A stretch of 64,000 nucleotides of DNA, taken from positions 310,001 to 374,000 of the forward strand of contig OY969700.1 of NCBI GenBank assembly GCA_963702035.1. The letters are read 5' to 3'. Of this stretch, positions 42,077-49,062 are shown piece by piece (positions within the stretch are counted from its first letter, which is position 1; the number at the start of each line of letters is the position of its first letter). The translations under genes were made by a program, and so were the position numbers. The stretch comes from VRUE01 sp963702035 (GTDB lineage Bacteria > Actinomycetota > Thermoleophilia > Solirubrobacterales > 70-9). The notes beneath the pieces are model-generated. The model worked only from the letters and a program-made list of their open reading frames with translations. It was not told the DNA's origin and searched no databases.

Positions 42077-42651
42077 GCCGCACAGGCCCGCCGCGCGCGG
42101 TTCTCGACAGCGACATCGTCTTCTCGCGCGTCCTGCACGAGCTCATGGGGCGTGTCTCCGGGCGCCTGGAGCTGCTCGATCTCGTCTGGAGCGATGAGCT
42201 GTTGGCGGAGGCGAGGAGGTCGCTTGTCGAGAAGAAGGGGCTCTCCGAGGATGCCGCGGCGCGCTGGGTCGGCTACTTGCCGCAGAACTTTCCCGACGGG
42301 AAGACCAACCTCACCGGTGTGGCGGCGAGTCTCGACCTCAGCGCGCTCACCGACGACCCAGACGACCACCATGTCTGCCGGCTGGCGATTGCCTCGGGCG
42401 CCGCTTACCTCTTTACACACGACCGCGGTTACCTGCGCTCGGCGCTGCAGGGGCACGGCGTTGAGGTCGTCGCTCCAGACTCGTTCCTCACGGCGGCTTT
42501 CGATGAGGCCTCCGAGGGATTCCTCGATCTGCTCGAGAGACAGGCGGCCGACTGGGCCGGCGGGCGATCGATCGACGAGTTGCTTGCCGCGATCGAGCGG
42601 GCCGGGGCGGCGGGCTTCGCCGGCAAGGCGCGCGCCGCATTCGGCCGCTGA
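42073..42651 (+). CDS. PIN-domain toxin
   Basis: 192 aa, GTG-type start overlapping the antitoxin stop. PIN nuclease acid residues: AVLDSDIVFSRVL, a central Glu in DELLAEARRSL, DDPDDHHVCRLAI, LFTHDRGYL. Likely cleaves RNA when the antitoxin is lost. Longer than VapC (about 130 aa), with a C-terminal helical extension. A dispersed palindrome begins 35 bp after the stop. Confidence 0.85.
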   Translation: MSRTGPPRAVLDSDIVFSRVLHELMGRVSGRLELLDLVWSDELLAEARRSLVEKKGLSEDAAARWVGYLPQNFPDGKTNLTGVAASLDLSALTDDPDDHHVCRLAIASGAAYLFTHDRGYLRSALQGHGVEVVAPDSFLTAAFDEASEGFLDLLERQAADWAGGRSIDELLAAIERAGAAGFAGKARAAFGR

Positions 42652-42669
42652 GCGCGAGCGCCGGCGATT

Positions 42670-42727
42670 GGAACCGGCCTCCTCGATTTCGGGAACTCCT
42701 GGCCAGAAGTTCCCGAAACGCCGCATA
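42670..42727. repeat. dispersed palindrome module, copy 2
   Basis: TTGGAACC (from about 42,668), then perfect 11-bp arms 42,687-42,697 and 42,708-42,718 (TTTCGGGAACT and its complement), then CGCATAT. Lies between the PIN toxin and the IS1595-type element, which inserted in the TCG following CATA. Confidence 0.7.
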
Positions 42728-42735
42728 TCGAGACA

Positions 42736-43828
42736 GTGGGGTATCCATTTAACCGGAGTAGGATGGGTGGATCGCCAGTCCTCAAGCCGGAAAGCACTAC
42801 CCGCGCTCCCTGGGCGAGTTCCAGGCCTGGTTCCGGACCGACGCCGACTGCCTCGACTACCTGGAGTGGCTGCGCTGGGCAGACGGCTTCCTTTGCCCGC
42901 GCTGCGGGCACGCCGGTGGCTGGAGGCTCGCCGACGGCCGATTTGAGTGCGCGTCCTGCTCGGCCCGGACCTCGGTCACGGCGGGCACGATCTTCGACCG
43001 CACCCGCACCCCGCTCACCGTCTGGTTCGCCGCCTGCTGGCTGTTCGCCTCCGAAAAGGACGGGATCTCGGCGCTGTCGCTGAAGCGCCAGCTGGAGATC
43101 GGTTCCTACCAGACGGCGTGGGCGATGCTGCACCGGATCCGCTCGGCGCTTATCCGCCCGGGCCGCGAGCGCCTCGATGGCGCGGTCGAGGTCGACGAGA
43201 CCACCTTCGGCGGCGAGGAGGCGGGGCTCGCCGGGAGGGCACGGGGCGAGAAGAAGATGCTGGTCGGCGTCGCGGTCGAACGCACCGAGCCCAAGGGCTT
43301 CGGCCGCTGTCGCCTGGCGCCGCTGCGCGACGCCTCGGCCGCCTCGCTTCGCGCGTTCCTCACCGACAACGTCGAGCCCGGCGCGACGGTCATCACCGAC
43401 GGCTGGCAGCCCTACCGCCCGGCGACCGAGGGGCTCTACGTCCATGAGCGCCTGCCCGGCGCTCAGCGAGAGCGGGCCCACGAGCTGCTGCCCGGAGTGC
43501 ACAAGATCGCCTCGCTCGCCAAGCGCTGGCTGCTCGGCACCCACCAAGGCTCGGTCGAGGAGGCGCACCTGCCCGCCTACTTGAACGAGTTCGCGTTCCG
43601 CTTCAACCGGCGCCGCTCGCGCAGCCGCGGGCTCGTCTTCTACCGCGTGCTCGAGCTCGCCGTCGCACACAGGCCGGTGCGCTACGGCGAGCTGATCGCC
43701 AACCCGCGGCCGAGCGCTGTGCCGCGCCGGCCGCCGAGCAGCCGCAGTCGCCCTCCGAGCCTGGAGCGGCCACCCGCCGGTCGGCCGTGGCGAGCAGCGG
43801 ATTAGCTCCGGTTAAATGGATACCCCAC
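42736..43828 (+). mobile_element. IS1595-family (ISXO2-type) insertion sequence, copy 1
   Basis: 1,093 bp. Terminal inverted repeats begin GTGGGGTATCCATTTAACCG and match at the other end over at least 22 bp. Flanked by an 8-bp duplication TCGAGACA (42,728-42,735 and 43,829-43,836). Appears identical to 52,089-53,181, so transposition was recent. Confidence 0.93.
42762..43805 (+). CDS. IS1595-type transposase, no canonical start
   Basis: The open frame encodes a complete ISXO2-like transposase: zinc ribbon LCPRCGH...CASCSARTSVTAGTIFDRT, then TPLTVWFAACWLFASEKDGIS, TAWAMLHRIRSAL and DDE-type blocks VEVDETTFGGEE, VITDGWQPYRP, HLPAYLNEFAFRFNRRRSRSRG. A TAG at 42,759 closes the frame upstream, and the first ATG in this frame is only at 43,125, inside the domain. 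An ATG at 42,763 is in another frame. Start may be a rare codon or need a frameshift. Confidence 0.85.
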   Translation, partial: DGWIASPQAGKHYPRSLGEFQAWFRTDADCLDYLEWLRWADGFLCPRCGHAGGWRLADGRFECASCSARTSVTAGTIFDRTRTPLTVWFAACWLFASEKDGISALSLKRQLEIGSYQTAWAMLHRIRSALIRPGRERLDGAVEVDETTFGGEEAGLAGRARGEKKMLVGVAVERTEPKGFGRCRLAPLRDASAASLRAFLTDNVEPGATVITDGWQPYRPATEGLYVHERLPGAQRERAHELLPGVHKIASLAKRWLLGTHQGSVEEAHLPAYLNEFAFRFNRRRSRSRGLVFYRVLELAVAHRPVRYGELIANPRPSAVPRRPPSSRSRPPSLERPPAGRPWRAAD

Positions 43829-43934
43829 TCGAGACATATCCGCGCGTATTTGCGGACCGCACACCTTTCCGAGAACTCAAAAAGTGCCTGCAAACGGCGA
43901 TTTCTGTGTCGGAATCCACAGACCGCCAGCGTAG

Positions 43935-43977
43935 TTGCCATGCAGAAGGTCGAGGGTTCGAATCCCTTCAGCCGCTT
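43935..43977 (+). repeat. attachment site 3 (copy of tRNA-Gly 3' end)
   Basis: 43 bp identical to 22,238-22,280; marks the right end of segment 2. The stretch 43,837-43,934 before it has no gene. Confidence 0.9.
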
Positions 43978-44034
43978 TTTTGGGAATCCCCTGCACGTTG
44001 GCGGGGCGGGTTCGGCGAGGGAATCCAGAATCAA

Positions 44035-44095
44035 CTGGAACCATCCCCGCATATCGTCGTTATTCCAGGCACTAATGCGAATTAGTGCCTGGAAT
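44035..44095. repeat. dispersed palindrome module, copy 3
   Basis: CTGGAACC at 44,035-44,042, GCATATCG at about 44,049, then perfect 15-bp arms 44,062-44,076 and 44,081-44,095 around GCGA. Same layout and position relative to an attachment site as copy 1, but with different arm sequence. The remaining 44,096-44,184 holds no gene. Confidence 0.7.
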
Positions 44096-44184
44096 GGCCG
44101 AGATGCGCGGGGATAGGGGTTGATTCCGCCTTGCATTGATCCCGCAGCAGAGGTAGTGGGCGGACGGCGAGGTACCCTTGCCCA

Positions 44185-44466
44185 ATGGCCCAGGGGCGAA
44201 TCACCGTCGACCCGAACCGAATGCGCGGCCTTCCCTGCATCCACGACACCCGCGTAACCGTCAGCGCGGTACTCGGTCAGCTTGCCGGTGGCGCCGGCAT
44301 CGACGAGCTGCTGGCCGACTACCCCTACCTGGAACGCGAGGACATCCTTGCCGCGCTCGAATACGCAGCAGGCGCTGCACAGGAGCGCGAGCTGGCAGTT
44401 TTCGCTCCGGCGCGTGACGCTGCTCCTCGACCCACATTGACATGCCTTCAGAAGCAGAACGCGTAA
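44185..44466 (+). CDS. DUF433 antitoxin-like protein
   Basis: 93 aa. ITVDPNRMRGLPCIHDTRVTVSAVLGQLAGGAGIDELLADYPYLEREDILAALEYAA is a complete DUF433 domain, usually the antitoxin of a DUF5615 PIN-like toxin. No such toxin follows; an unrelated DUF4145 gene overlaps its end by 25 bp. The C-terminal 20 residues are extra. Possibly a TA pair whose toxin was replaced. Confidence 0.85.
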   Translation: MAQGRITVDPNRMRGLPCIHDTRVTVSAVLGQLAGGAGIDELLADYPYLEREDILAALEYAAGAAQERELAVFAPARDAAPRPTLTCLQKQNA

Positions 44467-45059
44467 TTGTCTGCCCTCACTGTGACCGACCGGCGACGGC
44501 CAAGGTCAAGGGTGAGGCCATATGGGACGGCTTCAACCGAGACGGAGAACGCGTCGATCCGGCCGCTGAGTGGACGCTAGTTCAATGCGCGAATTGCTTG
44601 ATGCCGAGTCTGCAACTGCGGGAGGACTATGGCGGAGGATTCGAGGGCGACGAGCCAGTTTTCATCTACCCGGCACCACGCCGGCTCAGCCCCCAGATCC
44701 CCTCGCCGTTGCGTCGTGAGTGGGCAGAAGCCAAGTCATGTTTCGATGCCAAGGCGTATTCCGCTTGCACCGTAATGGTCCGCAGGACCGTCGAGGGGGC
44801 CTGCATGGAACTCGGCGTAGAGAAAAAAACGCTCGCCATGAGCTTGAAAGAGCTGCAGAACAAGGGACTTATCGACGGCACCCTCGCCGAATGGGCCACT
44901 GCACTTCGAGTCGCCGGAAATCAGGGCGCGCATTACACGGGCGAGCCCGTCGCCCGTGACGACGCCGAGGACTCCCTCGCCTTCGCCGAGGCGCTCCTCG
45001 ATCATGTGTACGTACTCCGCAAGCGCTTCGAGGCATTCAAAAAACGGCTCGATAAATAG
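44442..45059 (+). CDS. DUF4145 domain protein
   Basis: 205 aa. N-terminal zinc ribbon (VCPHCDRPATAKV ... VQCANCLMPSLQL), then the DUF4145 body: RREWAEAKSCFDAKAYSACTVMVRRTVEGACMELGV, LRVAGNQGAHYTGEPVARDDAEDSLAFAEALLDHVYVLRKRF. Common in defence islands and next to restriction systems; exact role unknown. Confidence 0.85.
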   Translation: MPSEAERVIVCPHCDRPATAKVKGEAIWDGFNRDGERVDPAAEWTLVQCANCLMPSLQLREDYGGGFEGDEPVFIYPAPRRLSPQIPSPLRREWAEAKSCFDAKAYSACTVMVRRTVEGACMELGVEKKTLAMSLKELQNKGLIDGTLAEWATALRVAGNQGAHYTGEPVARDDAEDSLAFAEALLDHVYVLRKRFEAFKKRLDK

Positions 45060-45094
45060 CTGGAGCTGCTCGCCTGGCTGAGCGCGTATCCGGG

Positions 45095-46717
45095 TTAGCG
45101 GACGACTGCCTCGGGCGCGGTGCGAAGGGCACGAAGAAGCTCCTTCGCGGGCACGGGCGAATCTCCATGCAGCCCCAATAGCCCACGTAGCGGTTCCTTC
45201 AACTCTTCGGAGACGCCCAGCGCCGCGATCTCCTGCTCGTTTCCCCGCACCGCTTGGCCCTTGAGCAGCGAGAGGAGCACGATGCCGACGGCGCGCATGT
45301 CGTCTTGCCGACCAGGATCTCCCACAGGGGCACAAGCACCGAAATCGACCAAGACAGGCCTTGCGCCCTCGGCCAGAAGTACGTTCGAGGGGGAGATGTC
45401 GCCATGCACGATGCCTTTGTCGTGAAGGTCGGCCACCGTTTCGAGCAGTCCGGCCGCGATCGCCACGCTCTCGCTTGGCGGGATTGCTCCGATTTCTCCG
45501 AGTGCCACGCCGTCGGCAGGCTCGAAGATTGCCGCCACGCCGCCGCCGGTCTCGATGACCGCCTTGACCTTTGGCACGCCCTCACCCGCGATGGAGGCGG
45601 CGGAGCCGAGCGCCTCGCGCCACCACCGACGTCTGGTTGCCAGAGGGGACGCGAACAGCTTGACCACGGCCTCCTTGCCGGTCTGGCGCTCCGTCGCCAT
45701 CCAAGCGCTCCCGTATCCGCCGCTTCCAAGCGATCTCCCCAGCGCAAAACCCATCTCTTCGATCGTCTCCAGCAGGTCGTCGTCCAAGGAAGCGCCGACG
45801 GGAACCACCTCGAAGTCACCGCCGATGGCAGGGTCGAGCCAGGCCAGAGAGGTCTCCATCTCTAGGCCGAGGGCCTCCAGACGGGAACGCAGAGCGTTGC
45901 GGCTGGTCGGGCTGTTATCTAGCTCCAAGATGCGGTGGCCGGCGAGGCCGCTGGGTAGCTTCACGTTGCCGTGGCTAACGACCACAGTGCGCTGCGGGGC
46001 TGCGCCCAAGGCCAAGCCGAGCTCCAGCAGTAGGTTGTCCCTGGCTCCCGCCAGTACGTTCCCGCCCGTCTTGGTCAACGTGGTCGGGGTCAAGAGGACA
46101 ATGATCGCCGCCGCGCGATCCATCGTCTGTAGAAGGTCGAAGATCGCCTCAGAGGTCGGGGCCCCCCATTCCCACCCCTGCCATGAGCCCTGGGGCTGGA
46201 GCCCCCATGCCCTGAGCAGATCAAAGAGGGGGTGGTCGGTGGCCTCCCGGGCGTGGACCACGAAGACACGGTCACTTGCCGGGGTGTCTCGGCGCTCGGC
46301 AGTTTCACCGGGCTCGGATGCCTCGATCGCGACGACGCGAGCGAGCTCCGTAAGCAGGCGCGACTCTCTGTGAGTGCGGAACGTGGTCGGCGCGATGCCG
46401 AGTACTTCCGCCGCCGCTTGACGTCGCGTCCCCAACGACCTGCCGGCAGTCGATTCATCCATTTCGCCGAACACGGCCATCGCCTGTCTGTTTGGCTCGG
46501 GTAGACGGGAGATGGCTTGCTTAAGAAGCTTATTCAGCAGCTTTGCCCGCTCAGGTGCTCGCGCCTGAGTGCCGCCCGTGAGATGCTGAAGCGTCGGGAA
46601 TCCATCTAGGTCGAGCAGGAGGGGGGTGCTGAAACCTCGCCTCGCCAGCCTCGTCAGCTCATCTGAGAGCTCCCCCACATCCACCTGCTGATCACTAACT
46701 GAACGATTTCTAATCAT
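45095..46717 (-). CDS. TIR-like (PF10137-type) and protein kinase fusion
   Basis: 540 aa in three parts. Residues 1-140: helical N-terminus with an HTH-like patch (RRQAAAEVLGIAPTTFRTHRESRLL). About 148-285: TIR-like nucleotide-binding domain of the CAP12/Pycsar type (RVFVVHAREATDHPLFDLL, IIVLLTPTTL, GARDNLLLELGLALG, VVVSHGNVKLPSGLAG). About 325-540: kinase fold with LGSGGYGSAWMATE, EAVVKLF, IVHGDISPSNVLL and VLVDFGACAP. Likely a defence protein in which one module senses or regulates and the other acts, probably by NAD+ cleavage. Confidence 0.8.
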   Translation of the reverse strand: MIRNRSVSDQQVDVGELSDELTRLARRGFSTPLLLDLDGFPTLQHLTGGTQARAPERAKLLNKLLKQAISRLPEPNRQAMAVFGEMDESTAGRSLGTRRQAAAEVLGIAPTTFRTHRESRLLTELARVVAIEASEPGETAERRDTPASDRVFVVHAREATDHPLFDLLRAWGLQPQGSWQGWEWGAPTSEAIFDLLQTMDRAAAIIVLLTPTTLTKTGGNVLAGARDNLLLELGLALGAAPQRTVVVSHGNVKLPSGLAGHRILELDNSPTSRNALRSRLEALGLEMETSLAWLDPAIGGDFEVVPVGASLDDDLLETIEEMGFALGRSLGSGGYGSAWMATERQTGKEAVVKLFASPLATRRRWWREALGSAASIAGEGVPKVKAVIETGGGVAAIFEPADGVALGEIGAIPPSESVAIAAGLLETVADLHDKGIVHGDISPSNVLLAEGARPVLVDFGACAPVGDPGRQDDMRAVGIVLLSLLKGQAVRGNEQEIAALGVSEELKEPLRGLLGLHGDSPVPAKELLRALRTAPEAVVR

Positions 46718-46740
46718 TTTATCATCAGAAATGGTACAAC

Positions 46741-47004
46741 ATGCAGATGGCGCCGACGTGGCTTGCCAGCGAAACGAGGCTCGCCGAAGACGAGAAGCTT
46801 CGCGAGTTGCAGCTCAAGTGGTTTGCGGACGACATCTGGATGCGGCGAATTGTCTTTTGCCTTTTTGTCCTGCTAACCGTGGCGGGGACTCTGACGGTCC
46901 TCTTGGATCCCCTTCCGCATACCTCCGGCTTCGGCCCCCTTGGTCTTGCCTCCGCGCCGCTCAGCTGGCTGCTCGTCGGCGTGTGGCGGAAGCGGCGCTG
47001 GTGA
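46741..47004 (+). CDS. small membrane protein, divergent from the TIR-kinase gene
   Basis: 87 aa with two membrane segments (RIVFCLFVLLTVAGTLTVLL, LASAPLSWLLVGVW). The 23-bp AT-rich gap to the TIR-kinase start suggests shared control. Unrecognised family; could be an accessory of that system. Confidence 0.55.
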   Translation: MQMAPTWLASETRLAEDEKLRELQLKWFADDIWMRRIVFCLFVLLTVAGTLTVLLDPLPHTSGFGPLGLASAPLSWLLVGVWRKRRW

Positions 47005-47020
47005 GCCGTATAGGCCGCCC

Positions 47021-47140
47021 CCGGCGAGGCGCTGGAGCGAGGCGCTTGCCGCATTCCTTCACGACCGCGACCTGCTGGAGCAGGAGTGGGCGCGTGAGGG
47101 CGTTGAGCAGCTGCGGCACGGAGAGCTGGTTGGGCGCTAG
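47021..47140 (+). pseudogene. fragment of an unknown gene, copy 1
   Basis: Encodes PARRWSEALAAFLHDRDLLE, QEWAREGVEQLRHGEL. Nearly the same stretch ends the interrupted gene at 50,925. Similarity to that copy begins abruptly at about 47,021, so only the 3' third survives. AbiEi starts 50 bp later. Confidence 0.6.
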
Positions 47141-47189
47141 CTTGTCTCATTTTTAAGCAGAAAAACTAGCCAAGTGCTAGAGTGGCGCC

Positions 47190-47924
47190 ATGCCGAAGGG
47201 TCCGGGAACACTGAAGCGCGCTGGGGCGCCCAGCGCTGCCGCGCGGATCCGCCGTCGCATCGAACGGGGTGGCGAGCGTTTTTGGCGAGTGTCCGACTTC
47301 AACGACCTTCCCCCGCGGACGGTCGCACGCACGCTGGCGCGGCTGGCCGATGCGGGGGTGGTTGAGCGGGCGCGACGCGGCCTCTACTACCGCTCGCGCC
47401 CGACGGTCGTGGGCCCGAGCATCCCATCGGCGACCGCTATGGCGAGTCACACGGTCGGCGTGCCTTTGCACGCCGCCGGCCTGAGCGCCGCGAACGTGCT
47501 CGGGCTGACCACCCAGAATCCAGCACGCCAGGAGCTCGCGACCCCAGCAGCCAACCCGCCGAGTGTGCTGAGCAACGCGATCGTCCATACGCGGCGGCCG
47601 GCGAGCCGGGCGCATCTCAGTGCTGAGGAGGGGGCGCTGATCGAGATGCTGCGTACGCGGGGCCGCTACAGCGATGTCGGGCCCGCGGCGACGATCAAAC
47701 GGCTTCTCCGCATCCTCGGGACGGGGGGTACGTTCGAGCGAGTCGCTCGGATCGCCCTCGACGAGCCGCCGCGCGTCCGCGCCATGCTCGGCGCCCTCGG
47801 TGAGGAGTTGGAGGCCAATCCGCGCACGCTCAAGCGGCTGCGCGACAGTCTCAACCCCCTCTCTACGTTCGACTTCGGCCTTTTCCGAGACCTACCCGCC
47901 GCCAAGACGTGGCAGGCGCGATGA
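47190..47924 (+). CDS. AbiEi-like antitoxin (DUF6088 type)
   Basis: 244 aa. N-terminal winged helix (RIRRRIERGGERFWRVSDFNDLPPRTVARTLARLADAGVVERARRGLYYRS), then the longer C-terminal antitoxin region (SLNPLSTFDFGLFRDLPAAKTW). Represses its own operon and neutralises AbiEii. The downstream toxin starts within its stop (ATGA). Confidence 0.85.
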   Translation: MPKGPGTLKRAGAPSAAARIRRRIERGGERFWRVSDFNDLPPRTVARTLARLADAGVVERARRGLYYRSRPTVVGPSIPSATAMASHTVGVPLHAAGLSAANVLGLTTQNPARQELATPAANPPSVLSNAIVHTRRPASRAHLSAEEGALIEMLRTRGRYSDVGPAATIKRLLRILGTGGTFERVARIALDEPPRVRAMLGALGEELEANPRTLKRLRDSLNPLSTFDFGLFRDLPAAKTWQAR

Positions 47925-48874
47925 GGCTCTTCCAGCACGACGAATTCGCGAGCATCGTGACGGCCGCGGCTGCCGCTCGGTCGCTGGACGAGGCGTTCGT
48001 CGAGAAGGACTACTACATCACCGAGATCCTGCGAATCGTCGCCGGGCGCTACCAGCCCGGCCAAGTGATCTTCAAGGGGGGCACGAGCCTCTCCAAGGCC
48101 TGGGGGCTGATCGAGCGGCTGTCCGAGGACGTCGATCTCCTGCTCGTGCCCGAGCGCTTCGAGCCGCGCTTGAGCAGGAGAGGCGTCGACGCGGAGCTGG
48201 AGGCGCTGACCGAGGCGATCGCCACCCATCCCGGCCTGGAGCTGGACGGCGGGCAGAGCGAGCGCGTGGCCGGCAGGGCGCGCAGCGACTGGTTTGCGTT
48301 CGTGCCGCGCTTCGAACGCATCGGGGTTGCGCCGTCGATCATGACGGAGCCTGGCGTGCGAGGCGGCACTTCCCCCACCGACGAGCGAGAGATCAGCTCG
48401 GTGGTGGGACGCTTCCTGCAGGATTCCGGACAGGGGGCGATCGCTGAGGATCTCAGTCCCTTTTCGATGACCGTTTTGCATTTCCGACGGACCTTCGTCG
48501 AGAAGCTATTCGTGGTACACAGCCTCGTCGAGCGGCTCGTGTCGGAGGGTAAGCCCCTCGGCCGCGACGCCCGGCACTACATCGATCTCCATGTACTCGC
48601 CGGGGAGGATGAGGTTCGGGTGATGCTCAGCTCGCCGGAGTATCAGACGATCAAGGAGGACTACGAGAAAGTCAGCCTGAAGTTCTTCAAAAGGGGGTAC
48701 AAGCGCCCATCCGGCCTCAGCTTCGCTGGCAGCGCCGGTGTCTTTCCTGCCGCCGAGGTTCGAGCACAGGTCGTGGCCGACTACGACGAGCAGTGTCGGA
48801 CCCTCTGCTATGGCGCGTATCCATCGTTCGATGAGATTGTCGGCCGGTTCGAGGAGATGCGAGACGTCCTCTGA
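47921..48874 (+). CDS. AbiEii/AbiGii-family nucleotidyltransferase toxin
   Basis: 317 aa from the ATGA overlap. Key blocks: FVEKDYYITEILRI, VIFKGGTSLSKAWGLIERLSEDVDLLL (GS...D.D nucleotidyltransferase motif), FVEKLFVVHSLVERL, RDARHYIDLHVLA. Type IV abortive-infection toxin that modifies tRNA 3' ends in studied members. A dispersed palindrome lies 70 bp after the stop. Confidence 0.9.
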   Translation: MRLFQHDEFASIVTAAAAARSLDEAFVEKDYYITEILRIVAGRYQPGQVIFKGGTSLSKAWGLIERLSEDVDLLLVPERFEPRLSRRGVDAELEALTEAIATHPGLELDGGQSERVAGRARSDWFAFVPRFERIGVAPSIMTEPGVRGGTSPTDEREISSVVGRFLQDSGQGAIAEDLSPFSMTVLHFRRTFVEKLFVVHSLVERLVSEGKPLGRDARHYIDLHVLAGEDEVRVMLSSPEYQTIKEDYEKVSLKFFKRGYKRPSGLSFAGSAGVFPAAEVRAQVVADYDEQCRTLCYGAYPSFDEIVGRFEEMRDVL

Positions 48875-48921
48875 TCTGAACTACGAGCACCTTTGGCGCG
48901 AAGGAGGGCACCGCCGAGGGC

Positions 48922-48985
48922 TCTGAAACCGCGCTCCACGATTTCAGGCACTTCTGGCGAGAAGTGCCTGACTCGCTGCATATCC
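48922..48985. repeat. dispersed palindrome module, copy 4
   Basis: CTGAAACC, then perfect 10-bp arms 48,944-48,953 and 48,962-48,971 (TCAGGCACTT and its complement), then GCATATCC twice in the next 40 bp. Stands downstream of the AbiEii toxin. Confidence 0.7.
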
Positions 48986-49062
48986 ACGTCTATCCGTGCA
49001 TATCCGCGCTGAATCTCCACGATTTGGTCAATCACGAAAGCCCTGCAAATGGGCTGTTTAAG

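Noticed and set aside
46940..47140. 66-aa gene starting inside the small membrane-protein gene
   Set aside because: Only its end is protein-like, and that part is the duplicated 3' fragment; the start lies in another gene's frame.
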